From UBA8752 sp002172485 (lineage in GTDB: Bacteria; Bacteroidota; Bacteroidia; Flavobacteriales_D; Sanyastnellaceae): a stretch of DNA of 64,000 bases. The notes beneath the pieces are model-generated. The model had not been told where the DNA came from. It ran no database searches and saw only the letters and a program-made list of their open reading frames with translations. Both the position numbers and the translations under genes were made by a program. Location: contig JBELJZ010000005.1 of the NCBI GenBank assembly GCA_042089915.1, positions 1 to 64,000 on the forward strand, written 5' to 3'. The stretch's first letter is position 1; every line of letters begins with the position of its first letter. Positions 34,597 through 43,929 of this stretch are shown here, piece by piece.

Positions 34597-34720
34597 GGTT
34601 GTGGTCGGCGATGGGCCCACGGCGTTTTTGTCCGCTGGCAATCTCTGACGGAACGGCTTCAAGGTCTTGGAATGTATGCCACGGGATCCCCAGTTATCCA
34701 CATGGCGCGATGTGAACGGT

Positions 34721-37240
34721 TCAGCGGATGATCTGAATGTGCCCCGTCACGCGTTCCACCGTGCGGACACGGAAGGTGGGGTCCCGGAAGGTCAGCAGGA
34801 ATGTGTAGAGTCCATCCCGAACGAAATACAGCTTTTCTTCAAGGGGACGCCCGTCTTCGCGGTATCCGCCTGTCCAGAATTCCTCGGGATTGTTGGTCTC
34901 CCAGACCAGTGCGCCCCAACGGTTGTAGATCTTCAGCGAATACTCCTCCACATCACAATCGAAACTCGGCCGCCACGCATCGTTGATCAGATCACCGTCC
35001 GGCGTGAACGCGCTCGGCGCGAAGACCGTGCATCCACATGGGATTTCGACCAAATTCACCTCACCGGTCACCGTACCGCAGTCCGTGGAATAAGAAGCCG
35101 TGTAGGTTCCCGGCTGGTTCAGCTGGCGCGAGGTCCCCTCGACACCATCGGACCAGTACACGGGACCTGGCACCGCCAGGTTCAGGCTGACCACCTGTTC
35201 CGGGCAGAATTCCACCACCTCCGGCAATCCGAGGTCAGGCAGCGCACCCGATGGCACGATGAGCTGGGCCACCACGGGGCAACCCTCATCTTCCGTTGCA
35301 GCTTGGACGACGTAATTGCCCGGCTCCATGACGGTCACGCCACCTGCAGACTCCCCCGTCCCGTCGACCGTCCAATCCGTCCATCCTGCCGGGAACGGGA
35401 TGAAAGCAAAATCACCCGGACACAGCGGATCGGCCTGGAAAACCGGAGCCGCTGCTTCTGCGTTGGTGATCCAAGTGCTGTCTGCTCCAGTGCATCCTGG
35501 CAGTGGCGCAAGGGCAACCGCTTGCCAGCCCGCTGCATCTCCTTGCCAGGTCCAACCGGTGGTGCCGTCTGTCCAGACTGGATCCGGTACGCCAAGCTCC
35601 GTTGTGAGCGACAGCTCCGCCACGTCTCCAGGACACAGCGTGATCGAATCCGGCAATTCGGGCGTGGGCAGGGGGACGACCTGAACCTCCGTCGAATGGG
35701 CAGCGGTTCCACCACATTGATCTGCGATGGTGGCCGTGTAAACCCCACTCTCTGCCGGGGTCAATTCAGGCTGCACCGCCATCGGGTCGGACAGGCCCTC
35801 TTCCGGCGACCAACTGACCGAAGACGCAGGGTCGCAGGTCAATTCCAAGGTCAAGCTCTCGCCCTCGCACACTTCGAAACCTGGCGCAAGAACCGTGGGC
35901 TCAATGACAATTTCGTCCATGCTGAAGAGCGTGTCCATGGGGCAACCCGTCGCCGAATCCACGTAGGTCAAGGCCGCATCCCCTGGTTGGGCGAGCCAGC
36001 CATCTGGCATGGCCACTCCATTGACCGTCCATTCTCCTCCGCCATCCGGCCACGGCAGCAACGTGTCTTGGCCGGTGCACAAGGTTTCAACCGAGAAGAA
36101 GTCCAGCTCCTCGGGAAACAGTCCGACGACAAGGGTGCTGTCGGTCCCGACGCAGCCGGCCGCACTCTCCACTGTGACGCCCAGCCACCCAGTCTGCGAC
36201 CCGGTCCAATCGGCTGTGAGGGTGCCATCCGTCCACGTGATGTCGGCCACATCAACGGGCACCTGGGCGGTCAATTGGCCATCCTCGCCCGAGCACAAGG
36301 AGAGCGAATCCTGCAAATCGGGCTCGGGCAGTGCTTCCACCTCGACCCAGGTTTCCTCCGTCAAGGTCTCGCCACACACATCCGTCCACGTCGCCGTATA
36401 CAAGGTCGATCCATCCGGGGAGGCCATGGTCGATGACGAGTTGGGGGAGGACAATCCCTCCACGGGATCCCACGACACCGTGCCTTCTTCGGCGGCCTCC
36501 AAAATGAGTTCCACAGCCTCCCCTTCGCACAGTGCGTGTTCCGGAGGCAGGCCGACGGCCGAGGACGTGATGCACACCGACTGCTGGTTGCTGGACCCTC
36601 CAGTCGACCCAGTGAAGCCCCACCACACGTCGGACTGGCCATTGAAGATCTCTCCGACAATGTCCTCCTGCAGCACAAGGCGCTGCTCGCAATCGAAGTA
36701 GAACCGCATGATTTGCAGCACGGGGTCCCATTCGAGCTTGAACTGGTGCGGCTGACCATCTTCGATGTTGGCTCCGTCGAGGCGGGCGGACACCGGGCCG
36801 GCGAGGTTGAAATACGGGGCGGTGTGCAGGTTGATGCCATCGCGCAGGAAGGCGACGTGGTCCGCGACCGGGTCGCCGACGTCGACATTTTGCCACGTGT
36901 CAATCTCTACCCCGAAACTCGGATTGAAGCCTTCGAAGCCAAGTCCTCCTCCTGCCACACCAATGGCGGCGGGCCCCAAGGACTGCATCACGAACACGAT
37001 GCCGTCTGCCCCGGTTTCATCGGCACTGCCCAGCTCGACGTCCACATTGATGGTGAACGGCTGGGTGAGGTCGAGCTGATCATTGAACCAGACCGCACCC
37101 AATTCCCACTCGTTGTTGTCGGTGATCTGGTAGCAATCCCCGCCCAGGGGCAAGGCGTCCCCGACAAAGGTGCACACCGGCTGGGCCAAGAGAGACCCTA
37201 GGCTGCAGAGCACGAAGAGGGTCCCGACGGCAAGGCGCAT
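34721..37240 (-). CDS. lectin-domain protein with T9SS type B sorting domain
   Basis: The 839-residue protein has a signal peptide (about 1-19) and a legume-lectin-like domain (about 22-215) starting with the QITDNNEWELGAVWF strand and containing GFNPSFGVEIDTWQN. Several immunoglobulin-like or PKD-like repeats with paired Cys follow (about 220-735). The last 103 residues, starting FAPSAFTPDGDLINDAW, form the gliding motility-associated C-terminal domain that directs export by the type IX system. It is likely an adhesin or glycan-binding surface protein. The ATG at 37240 gives the signal peptide. Confidence 0.9.
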   Translation of the reverse strand: MRLAVGTLFVLCSLGSLLAQPVCTFVGDALPLGGDCYQITDNNEWELGAVWFNDQLDLTQPFTINVDVELGSADETGADGIVFVMQSLGPAAIGVAGGGLGFEGFNPSFGVEIDTWQNVDVGDPVADHVAFLRDGINLHTAPYFNLAGPVSARLDGANIEDGQPHQFKLEWDPVLQIMRFYFDCEQRLVLQEDIVGEIFNGQSDVWWGFTGSTGGSSNQQSVCITSSAVGLPPEHALCEGEAVELILEAAEEGTVSWDPVEGLSSPNSSSTMASPDGSTLYTATWTDVCGETLTEETWVEVEALPEPDLQDSLSLCSGEDGQLTAQVPVDVADITWTDGTLTADWTGSQTGWLGVTVESAAGCVGTDSTLVVGLFPEELDFFSVETLCTGQDTLLPWPDGGGEWTVNGVAMPDGWLAQPGDAALTYVDSATGCPMDTLFSMDEIVIEPTVLAPGFEVCEGESLTLELTCDPASSVSWSPEEGLSDPMAVQPELTPAESGVYTATIADQCGGTAAHSTEVQVVPLPTPELPDSITLCPGDVAELSLTTELGVPDPVWTDGTTGWTWQGDAAGWQAVALAPLPGCTGADSTWITNAEAAAPVFQADPLCPGDFAFIPFPAGWTDWTVDGTGESAGGVTVMEPGNYVVQAATEDEGCPVVAQLIVPSGALPDLGLPEVVEFCPEQVVSLNLAVPGPVYWSDGVEGTSRQLNQPGTYTASYSTDCGTVTGEVNLVEIPCGCTVFAPSAFTPDGDLINDAWRPSFDCDVEEYSLKIYNRWGALVWETNNPEEFWTGGYREDGRPLEEKLYFVRDGLYTFLLTFRDPTFRVRTVERVTGHIQIIR

Positions 37241-37256
37241 GCGGCAAAGAAACGAC

Positions 37257-37285
37257 GAAGGCCGGGCATGCGTTGCCCGACCTTC
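37257..37285 (-). terminator. possible terminator after the transaldolase gene
   Basis: On the minus strand GAAGGTCGGGC pairs with GCCCGGCCTTC (one G-U pair) around seven bases, followed by GTCGTTTCTTTG. The T-run is interrupted, so termination may be partial. Confidence 0.55.
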
Positions 37286-37314
37286 GAAGGAAAGTCCGTG
37301 TGTGGTCTGTGGAC

Positions 37315-37983
37315 TCAGGCAGGGACGGCACCGGCTGCCTTGGCGTGGTCTGCGAGGAATTTCTCCAGACCGCTGTCGGTCAGCGGGTGCTTGAGCAGGC
37401 CCTTGATGGCGGACAGGGGGCCGGTCATGACGTCGGCTCCGATTTGAGCGCACTCGATGACGTGCATGGTGTGGCGCACGGAGGCTGCGAGGATCTCCGT
37501 CTTGAACATGTAGTTGTCGTAGATGCTCCGGATCTGCGAGATGAGCTGCAGGCCATCGGCGGAGATGTCGTCCAGGCGGCCGATGAAGGGGCTCACGTAG
37601 TCGGCGCCGGCCTTGGCGGCGAGCAGGGCCTGGCCGGCCGAAAAGACGAGGGTACAGTTCGTGCGAATGCCCTTGTCCGAGAAGTAGCGGAGGGCCTTGA
37701 CGCCGTCCTCGATCATCGGAACCTTCACCACGATGTTGTCGTGCAGGGCCGCCAGCTCCTCCCCTTCACGGACCATGTCCTCGAAGTGGATGCTGATGAC
37801 CTCGGCGCTCACGTCGCCGTCCACGATGTTGCAGATGTCCACGTAGTGCTGGCGAACGGCGCCATTGTCGGAGATGCCCTCTTTGGCCATCAGGCTGGGG
37901 TTGGTGGTCACACCGTCGAGCACGCCGAGGGCTTCGGCTTCGCGGATTTGGTCGAGGTTGGCTGTGTCGATGAAAAACTTCAT
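37315..37983 (-). CDS. transaldolase, small TalC/FsaA type
   Basis: The 222-residue protein is a single TIM barrel of the short transaldolase or fructose-6-phosphate aldolase class. It shows MKFFIDTANLDQI, VTTNPSLMAKEG, the Schiff-base Lys in NIVVKVPM (about residue 87), TNCTLVFSAGQALLAAKAGA and YVSPFIGRLDD. It exchanges dihydroxyacetone units between sugar phosphates in the cytoplasm. It has a TAATTTTG element 19 bases upstream of the start. It is monocistronic by spacing. Confidence 0.93.
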   Translation of the reverse strand: MKFFIDTANLDQIREAEALGVLDGVTTNPSLMAKEGISDNGAVRQHYVDICNIVDGDVSAEVISIHFEDMVREGEELAALHDNIVVKVPMIEDGVKALRYFSDKGIRTNCTLVFSAGQALLAAKAGADYVSPFIGRLDDISADGLQLISQIRSIYDNYMFKTEILAASVRHTMHVIECAQIGADVMTGPLSAIKGLLKHPLTDSGLEKFLADHAKAAGAVPA

Positions 37984-38002
37984 GGGGTCGGGAATCGTGG
38001 GC

Positions 38003-38010
38003 CAAAATTA
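38003..38010 (-). promoter_or_regulatory. -7 element of the transaldolase gene
   Basis: TAATTTTG on the minus strand matches TAnnTTTG exactly and lies 19 bases before the start at 37983. Confidence 0.6.
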
Positions 38011-38078
38011 GCCTCCCCCTTTGGCCGTGACATGCAAATCCAGCTCCGGGTTGTCCACGTTAAATACCGGGTGCCTGG

Positions 38079-39701
38079 TCAATCCAGCCGCCAGACCCGA
38101 TGCCACCCGAGCGCCTCGGATCCGAGCCATGCCGCCCCCGCGGGAAGGTCCAGCTGGAACACGCCCCCGGGGTGGCGCCACTCGCCCAGCAACCTGCCGC
38201 GGTTGTCCCGGCACCGGATGATTCCCGGGGCACATGGCCATTCCACGGATTGCGAAGTCGGAATCGGAAATGGGGCGGACCTATCGGCCTGCAGGCTGGC
38301 CACATTCGACACATCCTCCCTCCAGCGGGACAGGACCCACGAGCTCGTGGCCGGGCTGTCGCCAGGCAGGGTGCCGGCGATGTACAATCGGGTCCCCAAG
38401 CTGACGGCAGCGCCCACCCGTTGGCTGGGAAACTCCGTGTCCTCCGTCCAGTAGGCATTGACATTGCCGAACGACATCTGGGGGCCCGTCCACCAGACAG
38501 GGTGGGCCTCGCCATTCCAACCCGATTCGGACTCACGGGTGCCCACCACCACCGTCTCGTCCTCGAGTTTCCAGCCAAATCCTGCGGCCAGCGAAACGGA
38601 GCGAATGGGATCGTTGGTCATCAGGCCTGGATTGATGGAGGTGGTCGGTGGGTTGGGCGAATCCTCCGGCCACAGCGGCACCCAACCGGCCGACATGGTC
38701 CCCGTTGCCAACGTGGGCTCGCCCTCCGGTGTCCCGTGGAGAACGTTCACACCAGCATCGGGCCCGAGCCATTCCCAACGGTGGCGCAGATCGCGCACCC
38801 CGTGGTTTAGGTTGGCGTCCTCGAACCAGGCCAGGATGCCGTCCTCGCCGAACTCGGTCTCGAGGGTCCCGTCCCAGCGGAACATCGCGAGAAAGGGCCG
38901 GAAGGCGCCGGCCAACGCATAGGTTCCCCCGGCCACGATGCGGATGTTGTCGAGGTCATTCGGGTCGGACTCGTAGGGATTCCAGGGCACGAACAGCGCC
39001 TGCGTGAACCGGCCGCTGAATTCATGGCGAACGCTGTCTTCGACCTGCCAGCCTTCGGGATCGAGCACGATGCGCCCCGCCTGGCCGAAATCGGGGTGAA
39101 AACTGCCATCCCATGCGCTGATGATGGACAACGCGGGCAACTCCTGGTGAGCGCAGCAGCTGTCGAATGCCGCGCCCGACACCAACAGCCAGTCCCACAG
39201 TTCTTGAGGCCCCCCTGTGCTTTCGATCCTGGTGTCTAAGCTACCCCCCTCGTTCAGGGGACCCACGAAGGTCAGGTCGACCACGCCTTCCGTTCCCCAA
39301 TCCCCGATGGGGGATGATCCGTCAAAGGCGCGAATCCGCATCAGGCTGCCAAGGGAATCCCCAACGGTGTGGGGCACTTCGCTCAACATGAACCACCGGT
39401 TCTCCCACGTGCCATGTGCAGCGTCCACCGGCCGTTCACCGGAAGCGCCCTCTCCTTCCCATGACTGGCTGCCCCACCCCGTGAACCCGCGCCACCGCGG
39501 CACCACCTCGCCCTCGGTGTCATAGGCCGCGTTGAGAAGGACGACTTCACCCGAAGCCAAGGAAATGGACACGGGCACCTCCCATCGGTCCGAGACCTCC
39601 AACCTGCGCCCATCGCCGCTCCAGTCGCCGTCCAGCACCCACTGACCGTGGGTGGGCACAACCAAAAACAGGGCAGGCAGAAGAAGGCGGATGTGGTTCA
39701 T
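38079..39701 (-). CDS. secreted protein with delta-60-like repeats
   Basis: The 540-residue protein has a signal peptide to about residue 20. Two segments, DGSFHPDFGQAGRIVLD near 195 and DGTLETEFGEDGILAW near 280, match the delta-60 repeat layout (DGxxDxxFGxxG) found in bacterial surface propellers. The rest also looks like a beta-propeller, with many Trp and Gly residues. The C-terminus (IRCRDNRGRLLGEWRHPGG) ends in a short beta domain resembling a type A sorting domain. Function is unknown; it is exported. Confidence 0.72.
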   Translation of the reverse strand: MNHIRLLLPALFLVVPTHGQWVLDGDWSGDGRRLEVSDRWEVPVSISLASGEVVLLNAAYDTEGEVVPRWRGFTGWGSQSWEGEGASGERPVDAAHGTWENRWFMLSEVPHTVGDSLGSLMRIRAFDGSSPIGDWGTEGVVDLTFVGPLNEGGSLDTRIESTGGPQELWDWLLVSGAAFDSCCAHQELPALSIISAWDGSFHPDFGQAGRIVLDPEGWQVEDSVRHEFSGRFTQALFVPWNPYESDPNDLDNIRIVAGGTYALAGAFRPFLAMFRWDGTLETEFGEDGILAWFEDANLNHGVRDLRHRWEWLGPDAGVNVLHGTPEGEPTLATGTMSAGWVPLWPEDSPNPPTTSINPGLMTNDPIRSVSLAAGFGWKLEDETVVVGTRESESGWNGEAHPVWWTGPQMSFGNVNAYWTEDTEFPSQRVGAAVSLGTRLYIAGTLPGDSPATSSWVLSRWREDVSNVASLQADRSAPFPIPTSQSVEWPCAPGIIRCRDNRGRLLGEWRHPGGVFQLDLPAGAAWLGSEALGWHRVWRLD

Positions 39702-39713
39702 ATTAGACCGTTG

Positions 39714-41072
39714 TCAGGGGTCAATGATGAGCAGGGTGCGCGCAGAACCCGAAGCGTCCGTGCAAGTGTGGATGCCTGGGGAGAGCCCATCCAGGGCCAT
39801 GCCGGCCGGCCCCGCCAGCTCGGCTGTCTTCCATTCGGCGACGACGCGCCCCGCAGCATCCCGGACGACCAATTGGTCCGGAACCCGGCCGGAGAAGCGC
39901 ACCACGTCGGAACGCGACGCCGGATTGGGGTAGGCGAAAAACGGCGCCCCATTCTGGACCAGAATGTCGGACACCTCGCCCGTCCAGGTCTCGACCTCCT
40001 CGTCGATGGTGACATTGGTTCCACCGCCCCCACCCGGGCCGGGTCCGCCGCCGAAGTTGTCGGTTTCCACCACCCCGCGGTAGGCCGGGTAGAAATAGGG
40101 GTACTGCCCGTTGTGGTCGGCATCCACGGTGGCGTAATAGGCGTAGGCGCCCTCAGGATACTCGGGCGTCACCGCAAAGCGGCCGTTGAATTCGTCCAGA
40201 TGCCCGGACCCTTCCACGTATTCGTGGTCCTCGATGTAGGCCCCGAGCACGGCGGCCACCGGGGCCGCGCCCGGAGGAATGGCTGGCGTCACGAGCTCCC
40301 CCACGTCCGGTCCATATTGGTTGGGCGCGAGCTCCGTGCCGTCCGGCAGCGTGTGGCGCACCGCGATGTCACGTAACTGCCAGCTGGTTTCGATGCGCAC
40401 AACACCCCCCGAACCGTCTGCGTTGGCAAACCCGTATGGCCCGTAGATGGGGTAGCCATCGAAGGCATACCCGATCAACGGACTGTGCGCCGATGGGTCC
40501 ACCGTGAAGAGCGCCTCACTGGGAAAGTCCCCGCACACATCGCTGGTGGGCGCCAAGCTGTCGTCGAAGCGGGTCGGCACCTGGTGGTGGTGATACCGGC
40601 CCATGGCCGGGTGGCCCTTGGCGCAGTCGAATCCGTCATTCTCAAAGAAGCCCCCGTTCTGGTGCCAGAAGCCCTGATTGTTGTAGCTGAAAGCGTCCTG
40701 CGCATTGAAGATGACCACCCCGTTGATCAGGACGCCGGTGTGACCAAGCCCGGTCGCCGTACCACCCGCCGGCCCTTCCTGCGGGTTGCGGGGAATCTGG
40801 AACAGGTAATCCTGTGCGGTCGCCTGTGAGGGGTTGCCATCCGGGAAAGGCGCCGTCGCGTAGCGCGGAATGCCCGTGGCATGGACGTAGACGTTGTCGG
40901 CGCTGTACTGGACGAGCTGGACGTCGCACTCGTCCTGCATCGGAACGAGGCTGTTTCCGTTCCAATATTGGCCTGTGGCCCCATCGGTATTGAGGAGCCA
41001 GGCCTCGAGTTCGGGTTGGGCGAGGAGGCCGACTGGCAAAATGGACAGGCAGAAAAACAGCAGGGTTCTCAT
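39714..41072 (-). CDS. YHYH-domain protein with T9SS type A-like C-terminus
   Basis: The 452-residue protein has a signal peptide to about residue 18 and a YHYH domain (about 90-345). It contains GRYHHHQVP near 160, HSPLIGYAFDGYPIYGPYG near 195 and DEFNGRFAVTPEYPEGAYAYY near 295, all typical of this family. The last 75 residues start FFAYPNPASRSDVVRF and read like a T9SS type A sorting domain. YHYH proteins are secreted and of unknown activity. It lies 12 bases upstream of the delta-60-like gene on the same strand, so the two may be cotranscribed. Confidence 0.88.
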   Translation of the reverse strand: MRTLLFFCLSILPVGLLAQPELEAWLLNTDGATGQYWNGNSLVPMQDECDVQLVQYSADNVYVHATGIPRYATAPFPDGNPSQATAQDYLFQIPRNPQEGPAGGTATGLGHTGVLINGVVIFNAQDAFSYNNQGFWHQNGGFFENDGFDCAKGHPAMGRYHHHQVPTRFDDSLAPTSDVCGDFPSEALFTVDPSAHSPLIGYAFDGYPIYGPYGFANADGSGGVVRIETSWQLRDIAVRHTLPDGTELAPNQYGPDVGELVTPAIPPGAAPVAAVLGAYIEDHEYVEGSGHLDEFNGRFAVTPEYPEGAYAYYATVDADHNGQYPYFYPAYRGVVETDNFGGGPGPGGGGGTNVTIDEEVETWTGEVSDILVQNGAPFFAYPNPASRSDVVRFSGRVPDQLVVRDAAGRVVAEWKTAELAGPAGMALDGLSPGIHTCTDASGSARTLLIIDP

Positions 41073-41113
41073 GGGGTCGTGACGATTGCCGGCAAGATGA
41101 GTTTAATTGGGAC

Positions 41114-41449
41114 ATGCTTTCGGCTGAAGAGAAGGAAAAAATCCGGGTGGCCATCGAGCGCAAGGCGCGGGACCTCGACGAGCGGATTGCGGAATACCGC
41201 GAACTGACCAAGCCCATCCCCCCAAGCGAGGCCATCGGCCGCGTCAGCCGGATGGACGCCATCAACAACAAGTCCGTCAACGAGGCTGCCCTGCGCCAAG
41301 CCGAGAAGCAACGGCAGGGACTGGACCGGGCGCTCCAACGCCTTGACGATGACCGCTTCGGCCTGTGCACGAGGTGCGGAGAACCCATTCCCACCGGCCG
41401 CCTGCTCCTGATGCCGGGAGCGCTCACTTGCGTCCGTTGCGCGGGTTGA
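41114..41449 (+). CDS. TraR/DksA-type zinc-finger protein
   Basis: The 111-residue protein has an N-terminal coiled coil (about 1-75) and a C4 zinc finger CTRCGEPIPTGRL ending in CVRC at the C-terminus. This is the DksA/TraR layout, in which the coiled coil enters the RNA polymerase secondary channel. Members of this length in Bacteroidota may regulate transcription, but the acidic tip residues cannot be confirmed here. It is divergent from the YHYH gene and 31 bases ahead of the Sua5 gene on the same strand. Confidence 0.85.
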   Translation: MLSAEEKEKIRVAIERKARDLDERIAEYRELTKPIPPSEAIGRVSRMDAINNKSVNEAALRQAEKQRQGLDRALQRLDDDRFGLCTRCGEPIPTGRLLLMPGALTCVRCAG

Positions 41450-41480
41450 TTTTCCGCCCCGTTTTCACCAACTTCTTGTC

Positions 41481-42101
41481 ATGCTCATCGAGATCCATCA
41501 AGAGACACCTGAACTGCGAAAAGTGACGCAGGCCGTGGACATTCTGCGCCGCGACGGCGTGTTGATCATCCCCACCGACTCGATCTACTCTTTTGCTTGT
41601 GCACTTGGATCTTCAAAAGGCTTGGAGAAAATGGCCCGGCTCCGCGACTTGAGCCCCACCGAGGCCAACTTCTCCATGATCTGCTCTGATCTGAGCCAGA
41701 TGAGCCATTACACGGCGCCGCTGCCGCAGCCCACCTTCAAGTTGATGAAGCGCGCCCTGCCCGGCCCGTTCACCTTCATCTTGAATGCGGGGGTGAAGAT
41801 TCCGCGCATCTTCCGCAAATCGAAGAAAGAAGTCGGCATCCGCATCCCCGACCACGCCATCCCGAAGGCCCTGATCGACGAGTTGGGCAAGCCTTTGGTG
41901 GTCAGTTCCGTCCCTCACGATGACGGGGCCACCGAATACATGACCGACCCAGGACTCGTTCACGAGAAATACGGCCATCAAGTCGACGCTGTGGTCAGTG
42001 GCGGACTGGGCCACCTCGAAGCCTCCACGGTCATCGACTGCACCACTGGAGATGCCGAGGTCGTCCGAGAGGGCCGCGGGTCGCTCGAAGGGGTCATGTG
42101 A
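41481..42101 (+). CDS. threonylcarbamoyl-AMP synthase (Sua5/YrdC/TsaC family)
   Basis: The 206-residue protein has the YrdC fold with PTDSIYSFACAL near residue 33, KRALPGPFTFILNA near 92, GIRIPDHAIPKAL near 120 and the SSV region. It makes threonylcarbamoyl-AMP from Thr, bicarbonate and ATP for t6A at position 37 of tRNAs reading ANN codons. This is the short form without the extra Sua5 domain. It follows the DksA-like gene by 31 bases. Confidence 0.9.
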   Translation: MLIEIHQETPELRKVTQAVDILRRDGVLIIPTDSIYSFACALGSSKGLEKMARLRDLSPTEANFSMICSDLSQMSHYTAPLPQPTFKLMKRALPGPFTFILNAGVKIPRIFRKSKKEVGIRIPDHAIPKALIDELGKPLVVSSVPHDDGATEYMTDPGLVHEKYGHQVDAVVSGGLGHLEASTVIDCTTGDAEVVREGRGSLEGVM

Positions 42102-42126
42102 CATTTTCGGGGTGGCCTGCAGTTGA

Positions 42127-42813
42127 TCAGCCCTGCGCGCCGGACCGCGCGGCGAGCATGGGGACGAAGGCGAAGGTACCGTGGGTGCGGCGAGTGAAGG
42201 TTTCTTCATCCATGCGCCTCACTTCGGTCATGGTCTGCTTGCCTTCTCCTGCCTCTGGATCGTCCAGGGGGATGATCAAACGACCGCCCACAGCAAGCTG
42301 ACCGAGCAAGGCCTCCGGAATCCGTGGGGCTCCACACGTGACCAGGATGCCATCGAATGGTGCAAAGGCGGGCTTTCCCTTGTATCCATCACCGTAGTAG
42401 CAATGCGCGCGGTACCCCTGCTGCTTCAAAAACGGCGTCGTGCGGTCAAACAAGGCCTTCTGGCGTTCGATGCTGTGCACCTTGAATCCCATGGCCACCA
42501 GGACCGCGCATTGGTAACCACTGCCCGTGCCGATTTCGAGCACCTTGGCCCCCGGCTCGAGACCGAGCAGCTCCGTCTGGCGGGCCACGGTGTAGGGATG
42601 ACTGATGGTCTGTCCTGCGCCGATTCGGAAGGCCTTGTTGTCATAGGCGAAATGCACAAAAGCGTCGTCCATGAAATGGTGCCGCGGGACGCGGTCCATG
42701 GCGTCCAGCACCCGCTCATCGGCGATGCCCATCTCCCTCAATTTCTGGAGCAGGGCGCGTCGGAGTCCCTTGTGGCGGTAGGTGTCTGAAAGGTTGGCGG
42801 CGGTGGTGGACAT
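42127..42813 (-). CDS. pcm: protein-L-isoaspartate O-methyltransferase
   Basis: The 228-residue protein has the Rossmann methyltransferase motif VLEIGTGSGYQCAVL near residue 82, preceded by GAGQTISHPYTVARQ, the usual active-site segment. VTCGAPRIPEALLGQL and GGRLIIPL follow. It methylates isoaspartyl residues so that damaged proteins can be repaired. The ATG at 42813 matches the family N-terminus; a TATTTTCG element lies seven bases upstream. It is divergent from the Gfo/Idh/MocA gene. Confidence 0.93.
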   Translation of the reverse strand: MSTTAANLSDTYRHKGLRRALLQKLREMGIADERVLDAMDRVPRHHFMDDAFVHFAYDNKAFRIGAGQTISHPYTVARQTELLGLEPGAKVLEIGTGSGYQCAVLVAMGFKVHSIERQKALFDRTTPFLKQQGYRAHCYYGDGYKGKPAFAPFDGILVTCGAPRIPEALLGQLAVGGRLIIPLDDPEAGEGKQTMTEVRRMDEETFTRRTHGTFAFVPMLAARSGAQG

Positions 42814-42820
42814 GGACCCT

Positions 42821-42828
42821 CGAAAATA
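42821..42828 (-). promoter_or_regulatory. candidate -7 element of pcm
   Basis: TATTTTCG on the minus strand lies seven bases before the start at 42813 and is divergent from 42902-42909. Confidence 0.5.
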
Positions 42829-42901
42829 GGTGGCTCGCCCACCGGGATTCGGTGTGGAAATCGTGCCTTGCCAACATTCGGTCCGGGGTGGGTGTGCCGG
42901 G

Positions 42902-42909
42902 TACTTTCG
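42902..42909 (+). promoter_or_regulatory. candidate -7 element of the Gfo/Idh/MocA gene
   Basis: TACTTTCG lies six bases before the ATG at 42916. Confidence 0.5.
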
Positions 42910-42915
42910 CTCCCC

Positions 42916-43929
42916 ATGTCTGCACCTCTCCGCATCGGCCTCTTTGGTACGGGCCACCTTGGCCGCATTCACCTGCGTTGCCTGCGCCTGCTTCAGGACC
43001 GCTGGGAGCTGGTGGGCTGTTGTGATCCGAGCCCGGCATCCCAAGAAGCTGTGGCCACCTTGGCGGAATCCGAAGGCTGGGAGGCGGTGCCGACCTGGTT
43101 TGATTCTCCGGAAGCCCTGATCGACGCCGTCGATGCGATCGCCATCGTCACCCCGACTTCCGAGCATGCCCGGCTCGCCAAGCTCGCCATCGAAGCCGGC
43201 AAGGGGTGCTTCATCGAAAAGCCCATCACCACCACGTTGAAGGAGGCCGAAGACCTGCTGGACCTCCAGAACAGGTATGGCAGCGTGGTGCAAATCGGCC
43301 ATGTGGAGCGGTTCAACCCCGCTTTCCAAGCCGCCCGCCACCACTTGGACCGTCCCCGCTTCATTGAAGCGCACCGGTTGGCCCCATTCAACCCCCGCGG
43401 CCTGGATGTCCCGGTTGTGCTCGACTTGATGATCCACGACATCGACCTCGCCCTCCATGCATTGGAAGGCGATGTGGTCCGCGTGGCGGCCAATGGCGTG
43501 GCCGTAGTGGGCAGCAGTGTCGACATTGCGAATGCCCGCATCGAATTCTCTTCCGGTGCGGTGGCCAACCTCACGGCCAGCCGGGTGAGCCTGTCCCCCA
43601 TGCGGAAGGTCCGCCTTTTCCAACCGGACGCCTACCTCTCTGTCGATCTGCTGAACCGCAGTGCACAGGTGGTGCGACTGGAGACGCTGGAGGGAGACGC
43701 CGAACGGGATCCCTACGGCCTGTACTTCGACGTTCCGGGGCAAGCCTCCCGACAACTTCACATCGACACTCCCGACATCGGCGAAGCGAATGCCATCGCC
43801 GACGAACTTTCCAACTTCCATGCTGCCTGTTCTGGCACTGCTTCGCCCCAGGTCCCCCTCCAGGATGGCCTGGCCGCACTGCGGGTTGCCCAGCAAGTCA
43901 TGGACTGCATTGCCCTCACCACCCCATGA
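42916..43929 (+). CDS. Gfo/Idh/MocA-family oxidoreductase
   Basis: The 337-residue protein has an N-terminal Rossmann fold (LRIGLFGTGHLGRIHLRCL, residues 5-23), the EKPITTT motif near residue 103 that contacts NAD(P) and the substrate, and a C-terminal alpha/beta domain starting GHVERFNP near 130. Members reduce or oxidise sugars or related compounds; the GHVERFNP type often acts on UDP-sugar or biliverdin-like substrates. The substrate is not determined. It is coupled to the DUF4494 gene by an ATGA overlap. Confidence 0.9.
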   Translation: MSAPLRIGLFGTGHLGRIHLRCLRLLQDRWELVGCCDPSPASQEAVATLAESEGWEAVPTWFDSPEALIDAVDAIAIVTPTSEHARLAKLAIEAGKGCFIEKPITTTLKEAEDLLDLQNRYGSVVQIGHVERFNPAFQAARHHLDRPRFIEAHRLAPFNPRGLDVPVVLDLMIHDIDLALHALEGDVVRVAANGVAVVGSSVDIANARIEFSSGAVANLTASRVSLSPMRKVRLFQPDAYLSVDLLNRSAQVVRLETLEGDAERDPYGLYFDVPGQASRQLHIDTPDIGEANAIADELSNFHAACSGTASPQVPLQDGLAALRVAQQVMDCIALTTP